45,765 bases of DNA from an uncultured Prevotellaceae bacterium (GCA_902803475.1 CADCPZ010000179.1:1-45765), one strand, 5' to 3'. Numbered from the stretch's first letter, positions 17,048 to 25,559 are shown. A program made the numbers and translations. Notes: generated by a model not told the origin, from the sequence alone.

Positions 17048-18367
17048 ATGAAAAAATCATTTGCAAAACCGGCTGACGGGAAATTAGGCATCATGATTGT
17101 AGGTTGTGGTGCAGTAGCAACGACTTTTATGACGGGCGTCTTGATGGCTCGCAAAGGTCTGGCTAAACCTGTTGGCTCAATGACACAATATGACAAAATC
17201 CGTGTGGGACGAGGCTCGGAGAAGCAGTATCTTCCCATGAAAGACATCGTTCCGTTAGCTGATTTGAATGATATCGTTTTTGGCACATGGGATTTGTATC
17301 CGCAGAATGCTTACCAAGCAGCTATGTATGCAGAGGTTTTGAAACCTCAGGACATTGAGCCTGTACGCGAGGAATTGGAACAGATTGTTCCCATGAAAGC
17401 CGCTTTTGATAAGAACTATGCCAAACGTCTTGACGGAGACAACGTGAAAACCGTAGGCGAGGCTATTCCTACACGCTGGCAGATGGTGGAGATACTGCGT
17501 GAGGATATCCGCCAGTTCAAGCAACAGAAGGGTTGTAGCCGTATCGTAGTGCTTTGGGCAGCGTCAACAGAAATCTATTTGCCTGTTGATATGCAGTATC
17601 ACGGAACGTTGGAGTTGTTGGAATCAGCGATGAAAGCTGACGACCGCGAGCATATAGCACCCTCGATGTGTTACGCTTATGCAGCATTGTCGGAAGGTGC
17701 TCCGTTCATCATGGGTGCTCCCAATACGACTGTTGATATCCCTGCCATTTGGGAATTGGCAGAGAAGATGAAGATGCCGATTGCCGGCAAGGACTTCAAG
17801 ACTGGTCAGACATTGGTAAAGAGTGGTTTTGCCCCCATCTTAGGAGTCAGGAACTTAGGATTGAATGGATGGTTCTCAACGAATATTCTGGGTAATCGCG
17901 ATGGCTTGGTGTTGGATGAACCAGCTAATTTCCATACGAAGGAAGTGAGCAAATTGTCCACCTTGGAAACAATTCTCAAAGCAGAAGATCGTCCCGATCT
18001 CTATACTGACTATTATCATAAAGTACGTATCAACTATTATCCCCCTCGCAACGACAATAAGGAGAGTTGGGATAATATAGATATTTTCGGATGGATGGGT
18101 TATCCGATGCAAATCAAAATCAATTTCCTTTGTCGTGATTCCATCCTCGCTGCACCCGTCTGTCTTGATCTCTGCCTGCTTTCCGATTTGGCTGCCCGCT
18201 CAGGACGTTACGGTATTCTTCGTTTCCTGAGTTTCTTCCTGAAGAGTCCGATGCACGATTACACGAAGAATGAGGAACCGGTAAACAATCTGTATCAGCA
18301 ATATACGATGCTGAAGAATGAAATTCGATTAATAGGCGGCTATGAGGCCGATGAAGAAATAGACTAA
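17048..18367 (+). CDS. myo-Inositol-1(3)-phosphate synthase
   Basis: 439 residues. The NAD-binding motif MIVGCGAVATTFMTG is near 16-30. Further family signatures are FGTWDLYPQNAYQAA, VVLWAASTEIYLP, PFIMGAPNTTVDIPAIWELAEK and GKDFKTGQTLVKSGFAPIL, the last containing the substrate-binding lysines. The enzyme isomerises glucose-6-phosphate to inositol phosphate. In gut Bacteroidetes this gene is the committed step of inositol lipid synthesis and clusters with CDP-alcohol phosphatidyltransferase and phosphatase genes, as here. It begins 15 nt after the HAD gene and ends 6 nt before the DUF5686 gene. Confidence 0.95.
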   Translation: MKKSFAKPADGKLGIMIVGCGAVATTFMTGVLMARKGLAKPVGSMTQYDKIRVGRGSEKQYLPMKDIVPLADLNDIVFGTWDLYPQNAYQAAMYAEVLKPQDIEPVREELEQIVPMKAAFDKNYAKRLDGDNVKTVGEAIPTRWQMVEILREDIRQFKQQKGCSRIVVLWAASTEIYLPVDMQYHGTLELLESAMKADDREHIAPSMCYAYAALSEGAPFIMGAPNTTVDIPAIWELAEKMKMPIAGKDFKTGQTLVKSGFAPILGVRNLGLNGWFSTNILGNRDGLVLDEPANFHTKEVSKLSTLETILKAEDRPDLYTDYYHKVRINYYPPRNDNKESWDNIDIFGWMGYPMQIKINFLCRDSILAAPVCLDLCLLSDLAARSGRYGILRFLSFFLKSPMHDYTKNEEPVNNLYQQYTMLKNEIRLIGGYEADEEID

Positions 18368-18373
18368 ACAAAA

Positions 18374-20923
18374 ATGAGGATAACATTGAGAGAACTAGTT
18401 TTAACTACATTATTCTGGCTGCTGGCTGTACAGGTCAACGGACAGATTAGAGGCTATGTGGTTGATTCTCAAACGGGCGACAGCATTCCCTATGTCTCTG
18501 CAACCTATAAAGGTCATCAGGTGGCGGTATCGGGCAATATGGCAGGCCGTTTTGAGATTATCCGCATGGAAGGCTGGACGCTGACCGTTTCAGCTGTGGG
18601 CTACAAGTCAAAGTCCATAAAGATTAACAGTAAAACCCCGCAGGAACTTCATATCAAACTTGTTTCCGACTCTAAGCAGTTGGGTGAGGTGGTCGTGAAG
18701 GCGAAGCGCAAGACTAAATACAGTCGCAAGAACAATCCTGCGGTTGACTTGATGCGTCGTGTGATTGCCAACAAGAGTCGCACCGATTTAGGCAATCATG
18801 ATTTTTACAGCTTTGACAAATACCAAAAGCTCACAATGGCGATTAACAACCTAACGCCTACGGAATTGGAAGGGAAAATGTTCAAAAACTCCCCTTGGCT
18901 GCTGCAACAGGTTGAAGTATGTCCCTATAATCAGAAACTGATATTGCCTTTGTCGGTTGATGAGACGCTGACACGTAATATCTATCGGAAAGACCCGCAT
19001 AAGGAGAAGGAAATTGTGTTGGGCCAAACGACGAAAGGTGTGAGCAAACTGATTCAGACGGGTGGTGCGCTGAACGAGATATTGAAGGATGTATTCCAGG
19101 ATATCGACATTTACGACGACCATATCAGTCTCTTACAGAAACGATTCCCCAGTCCTATTGGTTCGACGGCAATCTCGTTCTATCATTTCTATATCGACGA
19201 TACAGTGTTTGTGGACCATGAACGTTGCATTCGTCTGCAATTCCTTCCTGCCAACCAGCAGGATTTCGGTTTCCGAGGCGAACTGTATATTTTGGACGAT
19301 TCTACGTTGCACGTCAAGAGATGCGATATGCAGCTACCTGCCAATACGGGTGTCAACTTTGTTGACGCCATGAAAATAGAACAGGAATATACGAAGCTGG
19401 CAAACGGCGACAGGGTGTTGACGACCGACAATATGGTGGTGGAATTGGAGCTGACCGATTTGTTCCGCCGCGTTATCGTGATTCGTACCACAAAGTTGTC
19501 AGACTATGCCTTCGACCCCATTCCTGATAAGGAGTTCAAGGGAAAGGCATCAACACGCTATGATGCTAATGCCAAGATGCGTGATGATGCCTACTGGGAT
19601 GGCCACCGAACGGTTGATTTGACGAAGAGCGAGGCCTCAATGGATGACTTTATTAAGAATATGTCGCAAACCAAGCACTTCAAGTGGGTGATGATTGGCG
19701 TGAAGACCGTTTTGGAAAACTTCGTTGAGACGGGCACCAGCAAGACGCCCAGCAAGTTTGATATCGGTCCGCTAACCTCTGTCATCTCCACCAACTTCGT
19801 CGATGGTTTGCGTTTGAGAGCAGCAGGAAAGACGACCGCCAACCTCAGTCCTCATTGGTTTGCCGATGGTTACTACGCTTACGGTTTCAAGTCGAAACGG
19901 CATTATTATGGTGCTTCGCTGACCTATTCGTTCAATAAGAAAGAGTATCAGCCCCACGAGTTCCCTACGCAGACCATTACGTTTGAATCCTACTACGATG
20001 TGGAGTCGCCGGCCGATAAGTTCTTGTATCACAACAAGGATAATATTTTTATGGCTATCCGTCCGAAGAAGGTTCAGGATATGTATTTCTATCATCGCCA
20101 CAAATTATCGTTCAATTGGGAAACCGATTGGGGTATGAATTCATCCGTTGCGTTGAAGTCGGAAAGTGATGAGCCTACAGGTTCTCTTGAATACAAGAAG
20201 ATGGACGGCACGATCGTATCGAAAATTCGTATGACCGATATGAAGATTGCTTTCGAATATCGACCAGGCCAAAGCTATATCAACACCAAGCAAGGACGCA
20301 TTATGGTCAACAAGGATGCGCCTGAATACAAATTGACCCACACGATGGCCTTTCAACATTTCTTGGGAGGAAACTTCAGCTATCACCTGACAGAGGCCTC
20401 AGTGTATAAGCGCTTTTGGTTGGGTTCCTGGGGTAAGTTTGATGTGCGCCTGATGGCTGGTGCCCAATGGAGCAAGGTGCCTTATCCGCTGTTGATCATG
20501 CCTCCGGTCAATACCTCTTATATGGAACATCAGGGGTCGTTCAACTTGATGGAAAATATGGAGTTCATGAACGACCGCTATGCGTTGTTCAATCTTGCTT
20601 GGGACCTGAATGGAAAATTGTTCAACCGCATCCCGTTGCTGAAGAAGCTGAAGTGGCGCGAGTATATTTCTCTGAAAGGTATGTGGGGACATCTGACTGA
20701 CAAGAACAACCCCCGATTGCCACAGAATGCGAACGATGATGTGCTCTATCAGTTCCCTGAACATACCCGTATGATGACCAACGACCCATATATGGAGTTT
20801 GTTGTGGGCATCCATAATATTCTGAAGTGTCTGGAGATAGATTATGTGCGCCGTCTTACGTACAACCATTTTGATGGTGTGAGCAAGAATGGTGTGCGCT
20901 TTGGTTTCCACCTCAGTTTTTAA
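18374..20923 (+). CDS. DUF5686 outer-membrane protein with N-terminal carboxypeptidase-regulatory-like domain
   Basis: 849 residues. A signal peptide (MRITLRELVLTTLFWLLAVQVNG, cleaved before QIRG) leads into a CarboxypepD_reg-like domain (about 24-112: GYVVDSQTGDSIPYVSATYKG). The long remainder is rich in alternating aromatic strands ending in F (NGVRFGFHLSF), the C-terminal signature of an outer-membrane beta-barrel. The family is typical of Bacteroidetes; function unknown. It follows the inositol-phosphate synthase by 6 nt, so it is probably in the same transcript, perhaps serving export or surface display of the lipid products, but that is guesswork. Confidence 0.85.
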   Translation: MRITLRELVLTTLFWLLAVQVNGQIRGYVVDSQTGDSIPYVSATYKGHQVAVSGNMAGRFEIIRMEGWTLTVSAVGYKSKSIKINSKTPQELHIKLVSDSKQLGEVVVKAKRKTKYSRKNNPAVDLMRRVIANKSRTDLGNHDFYSFDKYQKLTMAINNLTPTELEGKMFKNSPWLLQQVEVCPYNQKLILPLSVDETLTRNIYRKDPHKEKEIVLGQTTKGVSKLIQTGGALNEILKDVFQDIDIYDDHISLLQKRFPSPIGSTAISFYHFYIDDTVFVDHERCIRLQFLPANQQDFGFRGELYILDDSTLHVKRCDMQLPANTGVNFVDAMKIEQEYTKLANGDRVLTTDNMVVELELTDLFRRVIVIRTTKLSDYAFDPIPDKEFKGKASTRYDANAKMRDDAYWDGHRTVDLTKSEASMDDFIKNMSQTKHFKWVMIGVKTVLENFVETGTSKTPSKFDIGPLTSVISTNFVDGLRLRAAGKTTANLSPHWFADGYYAYGFKSKRHYYGASLTYSFNKKEYQPHEFPTQTITFESYYDVESPADKFLYHNKDNIFMAIRPKKVQDMYFYHRHKLSFNWETDWGMNSSVALKSESDEPTGSLEYKKMDGTIVSKIRMTDMKIAFEYRPGQSYINTKQGRIMVNKDAPEYKLTHTMAFQHFLGGNFSYHLTEASVYKRFWLGSWGKFDVRLMAGAQWSKVPYPLLIMPPVNTSYMEHQGSFNLMENMEFMNDRYALFNLAWDLNGKLFNRIPLLKKLKWREYISLKGMWGHLTDKNNPRLPQNANDDVLYQFPEHTRMMTNDPYMEFVVGIHNILKCLEIDYVRRLTYNHFDGVSKNGVRFGFHLSF

Positions 20924-20979
20924 TCAGGCGTAGAATAGGGAGTTCAATTGAGCGCGAAAATGCTATAATATAATAAGGT

Positions 20980-21462
20980 ATGAGAAAAATCAAAAATCCT
21001 TGGTTGCAGAAAGAAGGTTATCATTGTTTCGGCTGTTGCCCTGATAACCCGGCAGGCGTACACATGGAGTTCTTTGAAGACGGCGATGAGGTTGTGTGCT
21101 TCTGGTTGCCCCAAGCCAACTTTCAGGGTTGGGTAGATACGTTGCACGGTGGCATCCAGTCAACGTTGATTGACGAGATTGCTTCGTGGGTTGTCTTTCG
21201 CAAACTGCAGACAACTGGTGTGACCAATAAGTTGGAGGTGAAGTTCATGAAACCCATTATGACAACCGAAAACCAGATAACTCTTCGTGCCCGTCTGGTG
21301 GAGATGAAGCGCCAGGTGGCATTCATCGAGGTGAAGGTGTATAATTCCCAAGAGGAGTTGTGTACAGAAGGGAAAGCTGTCTATTTCACAGCCAATCAGG
21401 AGAAAGCGCGTGAAATGGGGTTCTCTACATGTGAGTTGGAAGGAGAGGAACTGTTGTTCTGA
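20980..21462 (+). CDS. Hotdog-fold thioesterase (PaaI-like)
   Basis: 160 residues of a single hotdog domain. LHGGIQSTLIDEIASW contains the catalytic or substrate-binding HGG and acidic residue typical of acyl-CoA thioesterases, followed by NKLEVKFMKPIM. The N-terminal CFGCCPDNPAGVHMEF is a common cysteine-rich lead in this subgroup. It likely hydrolyses an acyl-CoA or aryl-CoA, of unknown identity. It lies 56 nt after the DUF5686 gene and may be the last gene of the inositol-lipid transcript. Confidence 0.87.
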   Translation: MRKIKNPWLQKEGYHCFGCCPDNPAGVHMEFFEDGDEVVCFWLPQANFQGWVDTLHGGIQSTLIDEIASWVVFRKLQTTGVTNKLEVKFMKPIMTTENQITLRARLVEMKRQVAFIEVKVYNSQEELCTEGKAVYFTANQEKAREMGFSTCELEGEELLF

Positions 21463-21498
21463 TTTAAGAGGAAGTTAATTTGCTTCGCTCATAGACAT

Positions 21499-21586
21499 AA
21501 AAAAAGGATTAGGACTGTTTCACAACAATTCTAATCCTGAATTTTCTAACTAACTTATTATCAACTATTCATTACTCATTAGATTC
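21499..21586 (-). ncRNA. Candidate small RNA antiparallel to the thioesterase-lacI gap
   Basis: On the minus strand a -7 box TATCTTTG (21599-21592) would start a transcript near 21586. It would end at a terminator with an 8-bp AGGATTAG/CTAATCCT stem and seven T residues (21538-21499). The predicted RNA is about 88 nt and encodes only 3- to 4-codon ORFs. There is no minus-strand gene for this terminator to serve. A -33 box is not visible, so the call rests mainly on terminator quality. Confidence 0.4.
21505..21538 (-). terminator. Rho-independent terminator read on the minus strand
   Basis: AGGATTAG (21505-21512) pairs with CTAATCCT (21531-21538). On the minus strand the hairpin is followed by T7 (21505-21499). 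On the plus strand it could also stop the thioesterase transcript, though no T-run follows in that direction. Confidence 0.65.
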
Positions 21587-21591
21587 TGCTG

Positions 21592-21599
21592 CAAAGATA
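21592..21599 (-). promoter_or_regulatory. Candidate -7 box for the minus-strand small RNA
   Basis: Minus strand TATCTTTG matches TAnnTTTG. It is placed back to back with the lacI-type promoter. No -33 TTTG at 19-20 nt. Confidence 0.4.
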
Positions 21600-21650
21600 A
21601 TTGTTTTTTATACATTTATATCGTTTAGCAACAAAAAAAATGAAAAAAAT

Positions 21651-21668
21651 AACGTAAACGTTTGCGTT
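21651..21668 (+). promoter_or_regulatory. LacI-family operator, probably autoregulatory
   Basis: AACGTAAACGTTTGCGTT is an 18-bp palindrome with one mismatch, centred on CG with the AAACGTTT core typical of LacI/PurR/CcpA-type operators. It covers the -33 box (21661-21664) of the promoter for the regulator gene at 21729, so binding would block that promoter. Confidence 0.75.
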
Positions 21669-21691
21669 CTACTATATTTTATATACCTTTG
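21661..21691 (+). promoter_or_regulatory. Promoter of the LacI-type regulator gene
   Basis: TTTG (21661-21664), 19-nt spacer, TACCTTTG (21684-21691): a clean Bacteroidetes promoter overlapping the operator. Confidence 0.8.
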
Positions 21692-21728
21692 CAAAAGCAA
21701 TTGTTCATTATTTATTAGATTCAATGCA

Positions 21729-22745
21729 ATGAAACAACGCAGGATATCGTTGAAAGACCTCGCAACTCGGCTGAATGTGAGTATTGCAACCGTATCGAGA
21801 GCTTTACGAAATAGTCACGAGGTGAGTGAAGATATGCGTAAGCGTGTGCAGGATTTGGCGCGTGAATTGAATTATCGTCCCAACCCATTTGCACAGAGTT
21901 TGCGAAAAGAAGCACCGCGCGTCATCGGTGTGGTTGTGCCCAACCTTGTTACCCATTATTATTCAGGCGCGCTCGACGGCATCGAGGACTATGCCCGTCA
22001 GAAAGGCTATTCTGTTTTCAGTTCGAACAGTCATGAAGACTATGAGGCCGAGGAGCGTGCCATTGATTCTTTTATCAGCCTGCATGTAGAAGGCATCATT
22101 GCTTGTCTGGCACAAGATACCACCGACTATTCACACTATAAGGAAATTCATGAGATGGGTATTCCGCTCGTGTTCTTTGCCCGCACCTGTCTGCCTGAAT
22201 TGTTCTCCCATGTGGTGGCAAACGGTGATGAGGCTGCTCAGCAGGCCACCCAACATCTGATTGATACAGGAAGCCGCAGGATTGCTTTCATTGGCGGTCC
22301 TAATCATTTGGATATGGTGCGTCGCCGCAAACACGGATATCTGCAGGCGCTTCGTGACAGCAGGCGGCCGATTGACCGCGATTTGATTGTCTGCGACAAG
22401 ATTGACTTCGAGGTGGCTCGTAACGCTACGGGGAAGCTGCTGGAACGTGAAGACAGGCCAGATGCCATCATTGCGTTCAACGATATCATTACCTATGCGG
22501 CTTTCGAAGCTATCAAGGAGCATGGTTTACGTATTCCTGAGGATGTGGCGATTATCGGTTTCACCGATAGTGAAACGGCATTGTATGTCACACCGAAACT
22601 TTCAGTTATCGCTGACCAGGCTTACGAACAGGGACGAAAAGCTTGTGAATTGTTACTTCGCAATATCAACGGTGACAAGAACATCTATCAGGAAATCGTT
22701 CCGATGCAGCTGATTATCAGGGAGAGTAGCGTAAAGAACCATTAA
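21729..22745 (+). CDS. LacI-family transcriptional regulator
   Basis: 338 residues, full length. The N-terminal helix-turn-helix is ISLKDLATRLNVSIATVSRALRN (about 6-28) with the hinge-helix region NYRPNPFAQSLRK (about 51-63). The periplasmic-binding-protein-like domain follows from VIGVVVPNLVTHYYSGAL. The effector is probably a sugar or sugar acid but cannot be read from the sequence. The nearest transporter gene (AGCS) is convergent and separate, so the target regulon is unclear beyond likely autoregulation at 21651-21668. Confidence 0.95.
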   Translation: MKQRRISLKDLATRLNVSIATVSRALRNSHEVSEDMRKRVQDLARELNYRPNPFAQSLRKEAPRVIGVVVPNLVTHYYSGALDGIEDYARQKGYSVFSSNSHEDYEAEERAIDSFISLHVEGIIACLAQDTTDYSHYKEIHEMGIPLVFFARTCLPELFSHVVANGDEAAQQATQHLIDTGSRRIAFIGGPNHLDMVRRRKHGYLQALRDSRRPIDRDLIVCDKIDFEVARNATGKLLEREDRPDAIIAFNDIITYAAFEAIKEHGLRIPEDVAIIGFTDSETALYVTPKLSVIADQAYEQGRKACELLLRNINGDKNIYQEIVPMQLIIRESSVKNH

Positions 22746-22780
22746 CCTTCATCCTTCAACCTTCATCCATCGATTCCTCC
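22746..22780 (+). repeat. Heptamer array CCTTCAT at the convergent gene ends
   Basis: CCTTCAT (22746), CCTTCAA (22753), CCTTCAT (22760), CCATCGA (22767), TTCCTCC (22774): 7-bp units start immediately after the lacI stop. They encode, on the other strand, the last residues and the stop codon of the AGCS symporter. Confidence 0.75.
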
Positions 22781-24117
22781 ATATCCTTATCCAACTGATT
22801 GCGCCACAGGTATTTGCGCGTTTCATGAACGATGATACCATTCAGGAATAGCAGCGACAGCAGGTTGGGTATAGCCATCAGCGCGTTCATACAGTCGGCA
22901 ATGTTCCAGACGATCGTCAGGTTCATGATGCTACCCACGAATACGGCTATAATATAAATGGTACGGTAGCCGTAAGCCAGTTTTTTGCCGCTCAGGTATT
23001 CCACAGCTCTTTCTCCGTAGTAACACCAGCCCAGGATGGTGCTGAAGGCAAAGGTGAGCAAACCGAATGTCAGCAGGGGACCACCCACGTAGGGTATCTT
23101 GTCGAAGGCCAGATGGGTGAGTTTGGCGCCATCCTGAGATGATATCTCAGGATAGGCGATGATGGAGCTGACGATGACCAGTCCTGTGAGTGCACAGATA
23201 ACAACGGTGTCCCAAAAGGTGCCGCTACTTGATACCAATGCCTGTCGAACGGGATTGCGTGTTTGTGCGGCTGCTGCGACGATGGGTGCCGATCCTAATC
23301 CAGACTCGTTAGAGAATAATCCGCGTGAAATACCGAATCGTGCAGCCATCATGACGGTAGAGCCGAGAAAGCCTCCGCCTGCTGCTTGGGGGGTGAATGC
23401 CGATTTGCAGATAACCTGTATGGCTGGCCATAGATATTCGGCATTGACAAATAGAATGTAGATACAGCCTGCCATATAGAAGAATGCCATGAAAGGTACG
23501 AGCATACTGCAGGCACGGGCGATGCTTTTCACGCCGCCTAAGATAACGGCTGCAGCCAACAGACATACGAATGCACCTGTGATGTAGGGTGAGATGTTGT
23601 AGGAACTTTCGGTCAACGTGGCAATGGCGTTCGCTTGTACGGTACAGCCGATGCCCAGCGATGCACAAGTGGCGAAGATGGCGAAGAGCACCGCCATCCA
23701 TTTCCATCCTAATCCCCGTTCCAGCGCATACATCGGGCCACCCAGCATCCTGCCGTCTTTCGATTTCACGCGGTATTTGATGGCCAGCAGTCCTTCGGCA
23801 TATTTTGTCGAGATGCCGAACACACCCGTGAGCCAGCACCACAGCACGGCCCCAGGTCCGCCCAATGCGACGGCGGTAGCCACACCGATGATATTGCCTG
23901 TTCCGATGGTGGCGGCGAGCGCTGTTGCTAATGCTCCAAACTGGCTGACATCGCCAGTAGAGCCTTTGTCGCGTTGCAACGACAACCGTATTGCTGTGAA
24001 AATCTTCCGTTGAGGGAAGCGTAGTCTAATGGTCAGAAACAGGTGTGTCCCCAACAACAGGATAATCATTGGCCAGCCCCATAGGAACGAACTGATTTCA
24101 GATAATATTTCATTCAT
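22756..24117 (-). CDS. Alanine/glycine:cation symporter family protein (AGCS)
   Basis: 453 residues with about ten to eleven membrane helices. Family marks are ATALAATIGTGNIIGVATAVALGGPGAVLW, then GGPMYALERGLGWKW and the signature FGISRGLFSNESGLGSAPI. It imports alanine or glycine with Na+ or H+. Its start overlaps the end of the first DUF4230 gene by 4 nt, so three genes (DUF4230 lipoprotein, DUF4230 membrane protein, symporter) form an operon. The extreme C-terminus (EESMDEG) is written by the heptamer array shared with the lacI gene end. Confidence 0.95.
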   Translation of the reverse strand: MNEILSEISSFLWGWPMIILLLGTHLFLTIRLRFPQRKIFTAIRLSLQRDKGSTGDVSQFGALATALAATIGTGNIIGVATAVALGGPGAVLWCWLTGVFGISTKYAEGLLAIKYRVKSKDGRMLGGPMYALERGLGWKWMAVLFAIFATCASLGIGCTVQANAIATLTESSYNISPYITGAFVCLLAAAVILGGVKSIARACSMLVPFMAFFYMAGCIYILFVNAEYLWPAIQVICKSAFTPQAAGGGFLGSTVMMAARFGISRGLFSNESGLGSAPIVAAAAQTRNPVRQALVSSSGTFWDTVVICALTGLVIVSSIIAYPEISSQDGAKLTHLAFDKIPYVGGPLLTFGLLTFAFSTILGWCYYGERAVEYLSGKKLAYGYRTIYIIAVFVGSIMNLTIVWNIADCMNALMAIPNLLSLLFLNGIIVHETRKYLWRNQLDKDMEESMDEG

Positions 24118-24746
24118 AATTCAAAATCAATCTTTATTTTCTCAAACCCCATCGACCGCAGCAGTTGTGTGAATTGAACCTTTGCGTTCGCTTGGGCAAT
24201 CTGGATGTTTTCTTTCGTCATACAGCGAGCTATCATCTTGTCATAAGCCCGTTGGTAGAGTTGTTCACGAGCCTCATGGCTCCATTTGCCGGACTCGAAG
24301 AAAGAGCGTGTGCGTGTCTCATCGATGAAGTTCCGGTCGAGTAGGGTGATGGGTGGCAGCTCAACCAACAACGAGTCGCCTTGTTGCCGTATCCAATGGG
24401 GCTTTGCTTGATGCAGGTCGATGCCCAGACGCACGGTGCCGTAGTAGATGCGTATCAACTCGTCGTCGCTGAAGAATCCGCGGCTTACGGTATCGACCAG
24501 CTCCTCGTCGCTGATGGCGAGAAACTCCCATTGACCGATATTCTGTATGGCAACGATTTGTGCCGGTGTGATGTCTATCTTCCTGTCGGCCGAAATCTCC
24601 ATGCTGTTGTCTTTGTTGAGCCACACCAGCAACCATACGGTGCCGACAACCAGCAGCACCATCCCTATTATATATAATAAGGTGTGCTGAACATTTGCTG
24701 CGAGCTGGCGAAATATGTTGGAAAGAAAACGCTTCATCATGTACAA
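24114..24746 (-). CDS. DUF4230 protein, membrane anchored
   Basis: 210 residues, one N-terminal membrane helix (LLYIIGMVLLVVGTVWLLVWL, about 25-45), then a soluble domain beginning FADRK-like with TPAQIVAIQNIGQWEFLAI, the DUF4230 opening. Function unknown. The annotated start MYMMKRF could equally be the second or third Met. It is followed by the symporter gene with a 4-nt overlap and preceded by a second DUF4230 gene after 24 nt. Confidence 0.8.
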   Translation of the reverse strand: MYMMKRFLSNIFRQLAANVQHTLLYIIGMVLLVVGTVWLLVWLNKDNSMEISADRKIDITPAQIVAIQNIGQWEFLAISDEELVDTVSRGFFSDDELIRIYYGTVRLGIDLHQAKPHWIRQQGDSLLVELPPITLLDRNFIDETRTRSFFESGKWSHEAREQLYQRAYDKMIARCMTKENIQIAQANAKVQFTQLLRSMGFEKIKIDFEL

Positions 24747-24770
24747 TTTACGATTAATGGTTGAATAGTT

Positions 24771-25457
24771 TTATTTTTCAAGTTCTATTCTCACTCCCAG
24801 TTCCTTGCCCCTTGCTCCTTGCCCCTTGCTCTTTGCTCCCAGCTCCTTGCTAAACTCCACCGTGATATCACTCTGCTTGAATCCCATCATCGTGACCATC
24901 GGAATAATCACGTGGGCAGCACTTGCACGGGCATTTTCCAGCAGTCCTGTCTGCGGTATGGCGTTTACGATACTGGCGCGACCCTGCTGTTCGTAGTCGG
25001 CAAGTTCCTCGTCGCTGAAGTTCTCACGCAGCAGCGCCACAGACTGCTTGATGTCCTGGTGGTTGATTTTCGTGCCTGTCACCTCGATGACAGGATCGGG
25101 CAGGATGATGGTGATTTTCTGTCCTTCGCGACGAATGTTCTTTTCCGAGAAACCAGCGAAGTCGATATACGCCTTCAGCGTGGCATCTATCGGTATGGCC
25201 ACCTTGCGCTTGCCTGCAGGCAGGGTGATTTCGAAGTCCTGCTTCATGAATGACCCCTTCAGCTGCAGCTCGTCGTCATGGGTGATAATCTTATGCACCC
25301 GATATTCCGATGTATATAGTTTGCTGGTTTTCTGAATCTGCGTCACCAACTGCGGAATCGTGTCGATGGTCATTCCTGCCTGCTGTTCGCCCTGACTATT
25401 CGAGCAGGAAAACAACAGCAATGCTGATAAAATGCAAAAAAACAATCTTTTTCTCAT
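24771..25457 (-). CDS. DUF4230 lipoprotein with repeat-encoded C-terminus
   Basis: 228 residues. The signal ends in a lipobox LLFSC with the lipidated cysteine at C18, then the DUF4230 domain (IQKTSKLYTSEYRVHKIITHDD onwards). The last ~22 residues, with 7-residue periodicity ELGAKSK/GQGARGK/ELGVRIE, are encoded by a heptamer DNA array (24805-24853) and are unlikely to belong to the original fold. It is first of the DUF4230-DUF4230-AGCS operon. Function unknown. Confidence 0.82.
   Translation of the reverse strand: MRKRLFFCILSALLLFSCSNSQGEQQAGMTIDTIPQLVTQIQKTSKLYTSEYRVHKIITHDDELQLKGSFMKQDFEITLPAGKRKVAIPIDATLKAYIDFAGFSEKNIRREGQKITIILPDPVIEVTGTKINHQDIKQSVALLRENFSDEELADYEQQGRASIVNAIPQTGLLENARASAAHVIIPMVTMMGFKQSDITVEFSKELGAKSKGQGARGKELGVRIELEK
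24805..24853 (-). repeat. Seven-unit heptamer array (TTGCTCC/TTGCCCC) inside a coding region
   Basis: Units at 24805 TTGCCCC, 24812 TTGCTCC, 24819 TTGCCCC, 24826 TTGCTCT, 24833 TTGCTCC, 24840 CAGCTCC, 24847 TTGCTAA. Same heptamer family, opposite orientation, as 3725-3752. Because 7 is not a multiple of 3, three units make one 7-residue protein repeat. Confidence 0.9.
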
Positions 25458-25480
25458 ACCTTTTTGTTGGAAATACCGCG

Positions 25481-25488
25481 CAAATTTA
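25481..25488 (-). promoter_or_regulatory. -7 box of the DUF4230 operon
   Basis: Minus strand TAAATTTG, 24 nt upstream of the ATG at 25457. No clear -33. Confidence 0.55.
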
Positions 25489-25530
25489 CTATTTTTTTCC
25501 GTCTTTGCGTGCAGTTTTGGAAAAAAGTTG

Positions 25531-25538
25531 TATCTTTG
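25531..25538 (+). promoter_or_regulatory. -7 box of the DUF4738 lipoprotein gene
   Basis: Plus strand TATCTTTG, 22 nt before the ATG at 25560. TTTG occurs upstream at non-standard distances only. Confidence 0.6.
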
Positions 25539-25559
25539 CCATCATTAAAAAATAATAAA

